Assembly: GCA_964651435.1 (NCBI GenBank)
Contig: CAZYVU010000064.1
Span: 1 to 8,961, forward strand
DNA length: 8,961 bases
DNA from: CAZYVU01 sp964651435
Lineage (GTDB): Bacteria > Desulfobacterota > Syntrophorhabdia > Syntrophorhabdales > CAYQXL01
Reading direction: 5' to 3'
The position numbers and the translations under genes are program-made. The notes below the pieces were generated by a model. The model made no database searches and had not been told where the DNA came from. It saw only the letters and a program-made list of their open reading frames with translations. Positions 1-6,728 of this stretch are shown piece by piece; position 1 is the stretch's first letter, and every line of letters starts with the position of its first letter.

Positions 1-56
1 GGACTTAAAATCCCTCGGTGCTTCGCACTGTACGAGTTCGATTCTCGTCCCGGGCA
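1..56 (+). tRNA. tRNA-Leu(UAA), 3' part
   Basis: This is the 3' two thirds of a leucine tRNA; the acceptor 5' strand and D arm lie outside the window. The anticodon loop CTTAAAA (4-10) contains anticodon TAA at 6-8, flanked by GGA and TCCCT. A class II long variable arm follows, with stem CGGTG (16-20) pairing with CACTG (26-30). The T arm is ACGAG/CTCGT around loop TTCGATT (32-48). The acceptor 3' strand is CCCGGGC (49-55) and the discriminator base is A56. CCA is not encoded (TTCA follows), so it would be added after transcription. The arrangement closely resembles E. coli tRNA-Leu(UAA), which reads UUA and UUG codons. The gene converges on the exonuclease gene to its right, whose stop is only about 45 bases away. 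Confidence 0.93.
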
Positions 57-100
57 TTCAGCCTCTCAACGGGCCCCTTATTCGTGCACATGCTCTTCGC

Positions 101-1405
101 TCAGCGGGAAGCTCGGGAAGAGACCCTGAGAACCAGGCGCTGGAGGCGGTGCTCCAGGGATGCACGCTCTTCATCGCTCAACCACGCAGCCTCTTTTAAA
201 AAGCTGTCCACAATCTGGAGCGCCTTTTCCGGTTCGCCGGCATGGTGCTCGTAGAATTTGGCGAGCTCCTCAGCGGCAAAGACATCATGGGGGTCCGATG
301 CGAGAAGCTGCCCCCAGAGCCGCACCGCGTCATCCCAACGGCAGGCCCTTTTGCATATGAGAGAAAGCGTCCGTTGCGCGCCCATCGCCACGTCCCTGTG
401 GCATGACGAGGTCAACGTTTCGAGGATCCGCGAAGCCTTTTCGGCATCGCCACGCTCCTGAATCAGTCCCGCCAGCTTCAGGAGGTCGCTCTGATGACTG
501 TGCCCCGTCTCTTTGCTGTCTTCGACAAGGTCTGAGAGGTGCTTGAGAAGCGCCGCCAGCGAGACGATATCCAGCCTGTTGTGCGTGAAGACGTCGCCCA
601 GCAGCCTTCCGTCACGCCGCCTGAGCCAGTCGAAGTAGCGCTGGGGGATTTCGAAGCCGGGCACGTCGCCCTCGCGCCGCACGCCCAGGATCTGTGCTTC
701 TATGGTTGACAGGCGGGCGTTTTCCAGGCGATGGGCGAATATCCTTCGGCACGGGTGAAGCAGGTCGATGTGCGGCATGGCCGTAAGGGTGTCCCGGCAA
801 CGGTTGAGGATGAACCGTGCCGAAAGAAGGTTCAGGTCGTAGGCCTTGCCGTTGAAGGTGACCAGGAACTGCCTTTCCGAGGCAAGCTCGCTTACATGCC
901 TCAGCATGGCTGCTTCTTCGGAAAAATCCCGCGCAAAGAGCTGGCGCGTCACGAATCCACCTGCCTCAAACCACCCCAGCCCGATGAGGAAGGGAAAGGT
1001 CCCTGTGCCGCCCATGAGGCCCGTCGTCTCGGTGTCGAGAAAGAGTCCGCCTGACAGCGACATCTCTCCCGTTACCTGTAACCCGGCCAGGAAAGCCGTC
1101 GTCTTCATATTGAGGCACCCGACGTCGCCGATGCGCACAGATCCGTGGGCTTCCCGGGCACCCATAGTGCTGTCGCAGAGGAAAAAGGAGCCGTAGGGCG
1201 TCCTGGCTTCGCCGCCGGCCACAACCTGCTCCAGTGGCGTTACATGTCGTCGTGTCGGAGGCGGGCCTGGCACGACACTGCGCTCCCGGCGGTTCATGAC
1301 CCTGTCTATCTTTCTCCGAAGCTCGCTGATCCTGTCCTGCTGCGCGGCCGCCGACGGACCGGCCGCTTCCCCGGTGAGGCGCGTCAGGCGGTCTCTAAGG
1401 CTCAT
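101..1405 (-). CDS. mrfB: YprB/MrfB-type DEDD exonuclease with TPR-like C-terminus
   Basis: This 434-residue protein is a predicted 3'-5' exonuclease of the RNase H-like YprB family. In B. subtilis its homologue MrfB works with helicase MrfA in a UvrABC-independent excision pathway for mitomycin C damage (established knowledge). The DEDD catalytic motifs are visible: exo I DTETTG at 124-129 (D124, E126), exo II FNGKAYDLNLL with D190, and exo III HNRLDIVSL with D279. HIDLLH at 212-217 is another family-like segment. Residues 1-60 are basic and low in complexity, probably a linker. From about 305 to 425 there are helical pairs resembling tetratricopeptide repeats (for example a pair ending EPEKALQIVDSFL), probably a protein-interaction scaffold. 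The ATG overlaps the helicase stop as ATGA, implying translational coupling and a shared transcript. All four acidic catalytic residues are present, so the enzyme should be active. Nuclease polarity and substrate are inferred from the family. Confidence 0.88.
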   Translation of the reverse strand: MSLRDRLTRLTGEAAGPSAAAQQDRISELRRKIDRVMNRRERSVVPGPPPTRRHVTPLEQVVAGGEARTPYGSFFLCDSTMGAREAHGSVRIGDVGCLNMKTTAFLAGLQVTGEMSLSGGLFLDTETTGLMGGTGTFPFLIGLGWFEAGGFVTRQLFARDFSEEAAMLRHVSELASERQFLVTFNGKAYDLNLLSARFILNRCRDTLTAMPHIDLLHPCRRIFAHRLENARLSTIEAQILGVRREGDVPGFEIPQRYFDWLRRRDGRLLGDVFTHNRLDIVSLAALLKHLSDLVEDSKETGHSHQSDLLKLAGLIQERGDAEKASRILETLTSSCHRDVAMGAQRTLSLICKRACRWDDAVRLWGQLLASDPHDVFAAEELAKFYEHHAGEPEKALQIVDSFLKEAAWLSDEERASLEHRLQRLVLRVSSRASR

Positions 1406-3780
1406 GTCCTATCCATCAGATCAAGGATGCGGAGGGCCGCCTCTTTGGCGTTCGGTCCCACCTCCAGCAGGGGCCCTACGCACATGGGGCACCCGTGCCC
1501 GCACCGGCATGAGCCGATGACGGACCGAAGGGCCTGCATGAGCTCGTCGTGCCGGTCAAAGAGGTTCTCCGAGAATCCGATGCCGCCCGGGTAAGCGTCG
1601 AAGATGAAGACCGTGGGGTCAAAAGCATCTTCCACGACGCTGACGGGCTGGTTCGGGCTTGTCGTGATGACCCGGTGGTTGCTCCCGTGGCGCACGTACC
1701 ACTCGCCGCTCTTGTCACCGATGCACCAATCGACATCACGAATGTCCGCCATGACGAGCATGGCCGAGATATGATGGAGGCAGTAGGCAAGCCCGGCGAG
1801 CCCGTCAACGATGTCGGAGCGGATCAGGCTGAGCGAATTGAGCAGGTCCCAGGGGATGGTGAACCAGTAGCTCGTGGTGTGCATCTCCCGTTCGGGCAGG
1901 TTCACATCGCCGTAGCCCACGTTTTCCGAGGTATAGAACTTGATCTTTTTGTAGCCCACCACCTTGCGGGCCACGTGGACCTCGCCGTGCTCCACGATGA
2001 CCCTGCCCTTCATTCTGCTGTCGAAATGGTCGATAACGCGCACGCCCGTATAGGTCATGGCATCGGTGTAGTAGTCCACATCTACCTTTCTCACATAGGC
2101 CTTCTTGCGCTCCAGATCGAGCTTGTCCACGTGGTACTGCTGTGACTCCACCATGTAGATGGCCTCGTCATGGACGGCGGTGAAGGCGCTGTCCCAATCC
2201 ACCTCGGCGATGACCCTGTGGCTTGCGGCATCGGTCGTATCCACCACCACGACGTTCTCGGGGTTGATGGTCCGCAGGGAGACCTCGTCAGCCGGATAGC
2301 TCTCGGCCGCCCAGTGCCAACGCTTGTCGACCCGATGAAGGACGCCCTTTTCCTCCAGGTATGAAAGCAGCTCCATGAGGTCTTCCTTGCCGAACTTTTC
2401 CCCCTCCTCGAAGGGCAGCTCGAATGCGGCGCTCTTGATGTGGTGGAGCAGGATCAACAGGTTGTCGGGGTTCACCCGGCAGTGCTCCGGAGAGCGGGCA
2501 AAAAAATAGTCGGGGTTTTCGACGATGAACTGGTCCATGGGGTTGCTCCGGGCGATCAGCACCGCCAGGCTCCGCCCTGCCCTGCGGCCCGCCCTGCCCG
2601 CCTGCTGCCAGGTGCTGGCGATCGACCCCGGGTAGCCGACCATCAGGCAGGCCTCCAGGTCGCCGATGTCGATCCCCAGTTCGAGGGCGTTTGTGCTCAC
2701 CACCCCCATGACGGTCCGCTCCCGCAAGCCCTTTTCGATCTGCCGCCTCAGGTTCGGCAGGTAGCCGCCCCGGTAGCCCGTCACGTAGTGGTCACCGCCG
2801 GGAATCTTAGCCCTGAACACATCCTTCAGGTATTTGGTAAGAACCTCAACGGAGAGCCTGCTCGTGGTGAAGGCGATGGTCTGAATCTTGTTGCCCACAA
2901 GGTCCGTCATCATGGTGCGCGCAGGCGTCAGGGACGATTGGCGTATGCCCAGCTCCCTGTTTACGATGGGCGGGTTGTAGAGGATAAAGGTCTTGGCCGA
3001 CCGAGGCGCCCCGCTCTCGCCGATGAGAACGACCTCTCTTTCCACCAGGTCTTCGGCGTGCTCCCTGGGGTTTGCCACCGTCGCCGAGCAACAGATAAAG
3101 ACGGGGTCCTGGCCGTAGAAACGGCAGACCCTTTTGAGCCGCCGGAACACGTTTGTCACGTGGCTGCCGAAAACGCCGCGATAGACGTGAAGCTCGTCCA
3201 CCACCACGTATTTCAGGTTGGAAAAGAGCTTCTGCCACTTGGTATGGTGCGGCAGAATGCCCGCATGGAGCATGTCCGGGTTCGTGACCACCACATGGCC
3301 CTGCTTGCGGATCGCCTGCCTCGCGTCATCGGGCGTGTCACCGTCGTACGTGAAGGTCTTCACATCCGTCTTTAGCTCGGCGATAAGGTTGTGCACCTCC
3401 GTCATCTGGTCGTTGGCCAGCGCCTTCGTGGGGAAGAGGTAGAGGGCCCGCGTTTCGGGCTCCTCCATGGTCCTCTGGAGCACGGGGATGTTGTAGCAGA
3501 GGGTCTTGCCGCTGGCCGTTGGCGTCACGAGCACTATGTCCCTGCCCCGGCGTACCAGGTCAATTGCTTGGGCCTGATGGCTGTAAAGCTTCGTAATGCC
3601 GCGCCCGACGAGAACCTTTTGCAGCAAAGGGTTTATCCACGGAGGATACTGAGAAAAGCTGCCCTCCGATGGGGCAATCTCGGCGATGAATGTGGCGTTT
3701 TCAAGGAAACGCCTGTCGTTTCTGGCGCGGGCAAGCCATTCTGAAAGGCTCAAATCAGCCATGGGACCCCCGCCGGGCAT
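1402..3780 (-). CDS. mrfA: YprA/MrfA-type DEAD/DEAH-box DNA helicase with C-terminal zinc site
   Basis: This is a superfamily 2 helicase of about 790 residues with the YprA/MrfA architecture: two RecA-like domains, a family-specific middle region and a DUF1998-type metal-binding C-terminus. Motifs seen: Q-like YSHQAQAI (66-73), Walker A TPTASGKT (86-93), PTKALANDQ (117-125), motif II DELH followed by VYRGVFGSH (195-207), motif III SAT (232-234), motif V STNALELGIDIGDLE (362-376) and motif VI QQAGRAGRRAGRS (392-404). The C-terminal cysteines are C758, C760, C764 and C767 (CRCGHGCPMC), expected to bind zinc. The known role of the B. subtilis homologue is ATP-driven 3'-5' DNA unwinding in mitomycin-damage repair with MrfB. 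The downstream exonuclease gene starts inside the stop codon of this one. An alternative ATG at 3762 (residue 7, MADLSLSEWL) has a GGGGG stretch 4 bases upstream, whereas Met1 has no recognisable ribosome site. The shorter 786-residue form is therefore quite possible. Confidence 0.92.
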   Translation of the reverse strand: MPGGGPMADLSLSEWLARARNDRRFLENATFIAEIAPSEGSFSQYPPWINPLLQKVLVGRGITKLYSHQAQAIDLVRRGRDIVLVTPTASGKTLCYNIPVLQRTMEEPETRALYLFPTKALANDQMTEVHNLIAELKTDVKTFTYDGDTPDDARQAIRKQGHVVVTNPDMLHAGILPHHTKWQKLFSNLKYVVVDELHVYRGVFGSHVTNVFRRLKRVCRFYGQDPVFICCSATVANPREHAEDLVEREVVLIGESGAPRSAKTFILYNPPIVNRELGIRQSSLTPARTMMTDLVGNKIQTIAFTTSRLSVEVLTKYLKDVFRAKIPGGDHYVTGYRGGYLPNLRRQIEKGLRERTVMGVVSTNALELGIDIGDLEACLMVGYPGSIASTWQQAGRAGRRAGRSLAVLIARSNPMDQFIVENPDYFFARSPEHCRVNPDNLLILLHHIKSAAFELPFEEGEKFGKEDLMELLSYLEEKGVLHRVDKRWHWAAESYPADEVSLRTINPENVVVVDTTDAASHRVIAEVDWDSAFTAVHDEAIYMVESQQYHVDKLDLERKKAYVRKVDVDYYTDAMTYTGVRVIDHFDSRMKGRVIVEHGEVHVARKVVGYKKIKFYTSENVGYGDVNLPEREMHTTSYWFTIPWDLLNSLSLIRSDIVDGLAGLAYCLHHISAMLVMADIRDVDWCIGDKSGEWYVRHGSNHRVITTSPNQPVSVVEDAFDPTVFIFDAYPGGIGFSENLFDRHDELMQALRSVIGSCRCGHGCPMCVGPLLEVGPNAKEAALRILDLMDRT

Positions 3781-3844
3781 TGCGCGGAGCCGTCAAGCCC
3801 TTCGCGTTGCCGCTCGGAGTGATCTTGCGTGACGCGCCAACGCC

Positions 3845-3856
3845 TCTTTCGAAAGA
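3845..3856. promoter_or_regulatory. 12-bp perfect palindrome, candidate operator
   Basis: TCTTTCGAAAGA is a perfect inverted repeat without a spacer. It lies 64 bases upstream of the longer helicase start and 14 bases downstream, on the - strand, of the candidate TATATA box. That position would suit a repressor site for the repair operon. It matches no LexA or other consensus that I can name with confidence, so a regulatory role is an inference from symmetry and position alone. Confidence 0.3.
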
Positions 3857-4080
3857 ACACCTCATGTCATATATAGTTAACGTTTCTTGTCTTGTTTGTT
3901 CAAGCTTTCTTTGCAGGTCGGCAGGTCCCGGGCGCCGGGCTCAGGCATGTCCCCGATCCCACTCTTGCTATTCTATCGGGAATCATGTAGGAGATAACAA
4001 AAGGACGGATTGTACACATCATAGGGGAATGGCCGCAATGGCGGGTGATCGGATGCTTCAAACGTCGATGGGTGTCGGAC

Positions 4081-4104
4081 GGAACGGTCGGAAGGAACGG
4101 TCGG
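4081..4104 (+). repeat. 11-bp direct repeat, 13-bp period
   Basis: GGAACGGTCGG occurs at 4081-4091 and again at 4094-4104, separated by AA. It lies 36-59 bases upstream of the preferred lipoprotein start. It could be a tandem activator or regulator half-site pair, or a chance duplication. If translation actually starts at 4038 it would be coding. Confidence 0.5.
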
Positions 4105-4139
4105 CCGCCGGAGCCCATGAGTCTTTTCCTTCCATGGGT

Positions 4140-5072
4140 ATGAGCAAGCTTGCCCGGCTTGGCAGGATTATCGCATCATCGGCAGCTTTCGTGATCCTGG
4201 CTGTTCTCATTGCCGGGTGTGAAAGGAAATACGAGGACCTGGATATCAGCGCCTATCAGTACCGCGACACACGAGACCTGGTCAGGTTCGTCTATGACGC
4301 CTCGCTGATGCTCAAAAAGGACGGCCTCAAAAGCCTGCAGCATTTCCGCGACAATCGCGGACTCCACAATGCGGCCGACCGCTACTTCTACATCTACGAT
4401 ATGAACGGCGTCAACATCTATCACGCAGGCATGCCCCATCTTGAGGGCAAGAGCCTCCTGGACGCCACAGATAAGAACGGCAAGAAACCGGTTCGAATGG
4501 TGATCGCGGCGTTAGCCGATAAGAACAATCCGCACGCATGGATACATTATTTCTGGTGGGAGCCGGGCAAGTTTTATCCCGTTCCCAAGTCTTCCTGCCA
4601 TTTCAAGGTTACCACCCCAGAGGGCAGAGTACTGTTCGTTGGCGGCGGCCTGAATTATCCCCACGAAGAGAGGGAGTTCATCAGGATCATCGTCGACGGC
4701 GCCGCCCAACTGATTACGGAAAAGGGCAGCGCTGCGCTGGCCGAGATAGCGGACCCCGTCTCTCAGTACAACTTCAGGGACGTTAAGGTTTTTGTTTTCA
4801 CCCCGACGGGCACGCTGCTCATATCTCCCGTGATGAACGAAAGCTCTGCAGAGTTAAAGCTCCTCGACAGTGTCGACGAGATGGGCCATAAGCCGTTCAG
4901 AAAGGCGTTGGCCGAGCTGAACGACAGGGATGCGGTCTGGCAGGTCTTTCTCGCGAAAAACCGCTATCAGCGCATGCTTGTCAAAAAGACCCTCTATGTG
5001 CGCAAAACATATCTGGACGGTCGGGAAGTCTACGTTGGCGCCATAACGGACCTTCCCCAGCCGCCGGGATAG
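4140..5072 (+). CDS. Lipoprotein with tandem Cache domains
   Basis: This 310-residue protein has a textbook lipoprotein signal: basic n-region (MSKLARLGR), hydrophobic core, and lipobox IAGC with lipidated Cys27. It should be anchored in a membrane facing the periplasm. The mature part holds two successive single-Cache-like (sCache_2-type) units. Unit 1 spans about 45-172, with YFYIYDMNGVNIYHAG, EGKSLLDATDKNGK and a closing GRVLFVGGGLN. Unit 2 spans about 178-305, with VFVFTPTGTLLISPV and a closing LDGREVYVGAI. Cache domains bind small extracellular ligands, often carboxylates, amino acids or purines, and usually feed chemoreceptors or kinases. Here no transmembrane or signalling domain follows, so it may act as a binding protein. 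The permease begins 12 bases downstream, so the two are probably co-transcribed. Start choice: 4140 gives the cleanest signal peptide but lacks a Shine-Dalgarno sequence. ATG 4134 is similar, and ATG 4038 has AGGGGA 9 bases upstream but adds 34 non-signal-like residues. Confidence 0.82.
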   Translation: MSKLARLGRIIASSAAFVILAVLIAGCERKYEDLDISAYQYRDTRDLVRFVYDASLMLKKDGLKSLQHFRDNRGLHNAADRYFYIYDMNGVNIYHAGMPHLEGKSLLDATDKNGKKPVRMVIAALADKNNPHAWIHYFWWEPGKFYPVPKSSCHFKVTTPEGRVLFVGGGLNYPHEEREFIRIIVDGAAQLITEKGSAALAEIADPVSQYNFRDVKVFVFTPTGTLLISPVMNESSAELKLLDSVDEMGHKPFRKALAELNDRDAVWQVFLAKNRYQRMLVKKTLYVRKTYLDGREVYVGAITDLPQPPG

Positions 5073-5073
5073 C

Positions 5074-5078
5074 AGAGG
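5074..5078 (+). promoter_or_regulatory. Ribosome binding site of the permease gene
   Basis: AGAGG sits directly after the lipoprotein stop codon and 6 bases before the permease ATG at 5085. It supports that start and independent initiation within a shared message. Confidence 0.7.
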
Positions 5079-5084
5079 CTACCA

Positions 5085-6446
5085 ATGCCGGACGACAGAA
5101 AGTATGAATATACCGTAAATGAGGTGCCGCCGCTGCCGCATCTGCTGTTGTCGGCCTTCCAGCATGTTCTGATCATGATTGTCGCCATCGGCATACCCGT
5201 CATCTTCGCAGGCCAAATCAACGAAACCCCGGAATTTACGGCGACCCTCGTCACCTTTTCCATGATTGCCTCGGGCATCGGATCGATCATACAGCCTTTG
5301 CGATTGCCCTATCTGGGTTCCGGCTACCTGTGCCCAAATCTGTGCGGCCCCTCTTTTCTCAGCCTTTCTCTTTCGGCGGCCTGGATCGGCGGCCTGCCAC
5401 TCATGCGGGGCATTACAATCGTTGCCGGCCTGATCGAGATATTTCTCGCGCCGGTCATTCAAAAGCTCAAGAACGTGTTTCCAATATACATAATCGGGCT
5501 TGTCGTCGCCCTCGTTGGGATCAGCATCGTCCAGATTTCGGTAACGTCTTTTTTTGGCCTCACCTTCCACGGCGATGCCATACGCAACATAGATATTCTG
5601 ATCGGCGCCGTATCACTTCTGATAATGGTCTTCTGCAACCTGTGGGGAAAGGGGTTTGTCAGGGTCTATTGTCTGATCATCGGCATATTCTCGGGCTGGA
5701 TTCTTGCCCTCATGCTCATCCCCGAGCATTGGAACAACCTCCTGCTGCTCAAGAACACGAAGCTCTTCGCGCTACCCCAATTCGAGACCCTCCTCAAGCC
5801 GGTTACGTTCCGTTTTAACCTCCTCATTCCCCTCATCGTTATTGCAATCGGCAGCACCTTGAAAACGTTGGGCAACCTCCTTGCGGCACAGAAGATTTCG
5901 GAGCCTGAACTGGAAACGGTCAATTTTGTACCCATCCGCAACGGCATCGTGGCTGACGGCATTGCCACTGCCCTGTCGGGGCTGCTGGGCGCGATGGCAG
6001 TCGACACCTCGTCAAGCAACATCGGATTGGCCGGCGCCACCAAGGTGCTCAGCAGGTGGATCAGCGTCGTGGCGGGGGCCATCTTTATCGTGCTTGCATT
6101 TTTCCCCATGCTGACAAACGCCCTTGCCCTCATGCCGAAGCCTGTTCTTGGCGCCTCCCTGATTTTCAGCGGATGCTTTATGATCTGCGCGGGGTTAACG
6201 CAGATGCTCGGTGAAGGTTGGGACTCACACAAGACCTTCGTGGTCGGCATAGCGCTCTTTTTCGGCTTAAGCACCGCCTTCCTGCCGACGCTCTATGCCC
6301 GGTCACCGGAGATCGTGCAGACATTCTTTACCGATCCACTGCCGACGACAACAATCCTTGCCGTCATATTGCATCAACTCTTTGGCCTCAATACAGCATT
6401 CGGCAAGGCCAAGAAGGCCCTGACGGGAAAGAAAAAGCCTTCCTGA
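5085..6446 (+). CDS. NCS2 (SLC23-type) nucleobase/xanthine-uracil permease family, divergent binding site
   Basis: This 453-residue, highly hydrophobic inner-membrane protein fits the roughly 14-helix UraA/XanQ fold (UraA is about 430 residues). Family marks: QHVLIM in TM1 (Q26, H27), GSGYLCPNLCGPSFLS in the TM3 region, ADGIATALSGLLGA in TM9 (D291, matching the conserved TM9 Asp), NIGLAGATKVLSRW in TM10, and a basic cytoplasmic tail ending KKALTGKKKPS. Studied members use proton symport to import uracil, xanthine or urate. Two substrate-coordinating positions differ. In TM8 the usual Glu-x-x-Gly-Asp/His reads Lys260-Thr-Leu-Gly-Asn264. In TM10 the Glu/Gln before Asn-x-Gly is Ser311. The substrate is therefore unlikely to be plain uracil or xanthine bound in the known way, and I assign no specific substrate. 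The gene is paired with an upstream tandem-Cache lipoprotein, which may sense or deliver the ligand. The family assignment is firm; the substrate is open. Confidence 0.88.
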   Translation: MPDDRKYEYTVNEVPPLPHLLLSAFQHVLIMIVAIGIPVIFAGQINETPEFTATLVTFSMIASGIGSIIQPLRLPYLGSGYLCPNLCGPSFLSLSLSAAWIGGLPLMRGITIVAGLIEIFLAPVIQKLKNVFPIYIIGLVVALVGISIVQISVTSFFGLTFHGDAIRNIDILIGAVSLLIMVFCNLWGKGFVRVYCLIIGIFSGWILALMLIPEHWNNLLLLKNTKLFALPQFETLLKPVTFRFNLLIPLIVIAIGSTLKTLGNLLAAQKISEPELETVNFVPIRNGIVADGIATALSGLLGAMAVDTSSSNIGLAGATKVLSRWISVVAGAIFIVLAFFPMLTNALALMPKPVLGASLIFSGCFMICAGLTQMLGEGWDSHKTFVVGIALFFGLSTAFLPTLYARSPEIVQTFFTDPLPTTTILAVILHQLFGLNTAFGKAKKALTGKKKPS

Positions 6447-6459
6447 AGGCCACCCGCCT

Positions 6460-6489
6460 AACGGGCTTCTCAGCCGTTTTCTCATTTCC
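6460..6489 (+). terminator. Probable rho-independent terminator of the lipoprotein/permease operon
   Basis: Fourteen bases after the permease stop, AAC(G)GGCT pairs with AGCCGTT around loop TCTC, giving a 7-bp stem with one bulged G (6460-6478). A T-rich tail TTTTCTCATTT follows (6477-6487). The stem is short and the tail is interrupted, so this is a moderate candidate only. Confidence 0.42.
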
Positions 6490-6509
6490 CCCTGCCGGTG
6501 GGCCTCTCC

Positions 6510-6720
6510 TCAGCAAAACGTGACGGTGGCACCAGGACCATCCGCTCCACCACCGTGCACCGGAGTAAGAAGTTCCAGATAGGATCTCTCGTGGGCGAAT
6601 CCCGCCGCCTGGTAAGGGATCGCCTCCCCATCGTCCTCGGCCTTCGCAAGGGGTGCATGGAGACTCATCCGGTCGAGGGACGTGAGGACATAGGACCCTT
6701 TTCCGGCAAAACGCGGACAT
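6510..6720 (-). pseudogene. Possible small gene with a one-base frameshift
   Basis: On the - strand an ATG at 6720 is preceded by AGGAG (6736 to 6732) with an 11-base gap. Its own frame soon looks like noise. Removing one T from the TTTT run (AAAA at 6708-6711 on the + strand) would join it to an open frame ending at TGA 6510-6512. That gives a protein of about 69 residues beginning MSAFAGKGSYVLTSL and ending GPGATVTFC. Without the shift, the frame has an internal ATG at 6668 giving 52 residues (MSLHAPLAKAEDDGEAIPYQ near the start). I recognise no family. Codon-position bias is only weak by hand count, so this may be a decayed gene, a sequencing indel or chance. Confidence 0.2.
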
Positions 6721-6728
6721 GGTATGAT
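6699..6728 (+). promoter_or_regulatory. Extended -10 promoter upstream of uup
   Basis: TGG-TATGAT (6720-6728) forms an extended -10 element (TGn followed by a 5 of 6 match to TATAAT). The -35 region at 6699-6705 (TTTTCCG) is poor, as is usual when an extended -10 is present. Transcription would start near 6735, leaving an untranslated leader of about 60 bases. It is the only good promoter seen in the gap before uup and fits uup being transcribed apart from the permease. Confidence 0.45.

Larger units (their letters stand above)
3781..4139. promoter_or_regulatory. Divergent intergenic region between the repair operon and the Cache/permease operon
   Basis: These roughly 360 bases carry no convincing gene and must hold promoters for two divergent operons. 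An AT-rich patch at about 3862-3915 contrasts with the GC-rich surroundings. On the - strand TATATA (3875 to 3870) lies 17 bases from CAAACA (3898 to 3893), a weak sigma-70-like candidate for the helicase operon. No clear + strand promoter was found. A GC-rich small hairpin CCCGG-GCG-CCGGG occurs at 3927-3939. AGGGGA at 4023-4028 is a good ribosome site spaced 9 bases before an ATG at 4038, which is in frame with the lipoprotein gene. The reading frame is open across much of this region in the lipoprotein frame, but the translated sequence upstream of about 4038 is not protein-like. Confidence 0.5.

Noticed and set aside
2440..3375. 311-codon open frame on the + strand opposite the helicase gene
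   Set aside because: It is antisense to a helicase with complete motifs. Its translation is rich in His, Val and Arg as expected for a shadow frame in GC-rich DNA, and it has no domain.
3927..3939. CCCGG-GCG-CCGGG hairpin in the divergent intergenic region as a terminator
   Set aside because: Neither side has a T tract, and no gene ends nearby, since both flanking genes diverge from this region.
3690..4137. Long N-terminal extension of the lipoprotein frame back to 3690, overlapping the helicase start
   Set aside because: The extension is Cys/Arg/Pro-rich noise without a ribosome site. A lipoprotein signal peptide begins at 4140 and would be buried in the long form.
5079..6274. 163- and 202-codon - strand open frames opposite the permease gene
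   Set aside because: They are shadows of the permease. Their charged, low-order sequences mirror hydrophobic codons on the other strand.
6523..6556. Inverted repeat ACGGTGG/CCACCGT with a 20-base loop in the gap before uup
   Set aside because: It is only 7 bp with a long loop and no T tract. It is too weak to call a terminator, attenuator or RNA gene.
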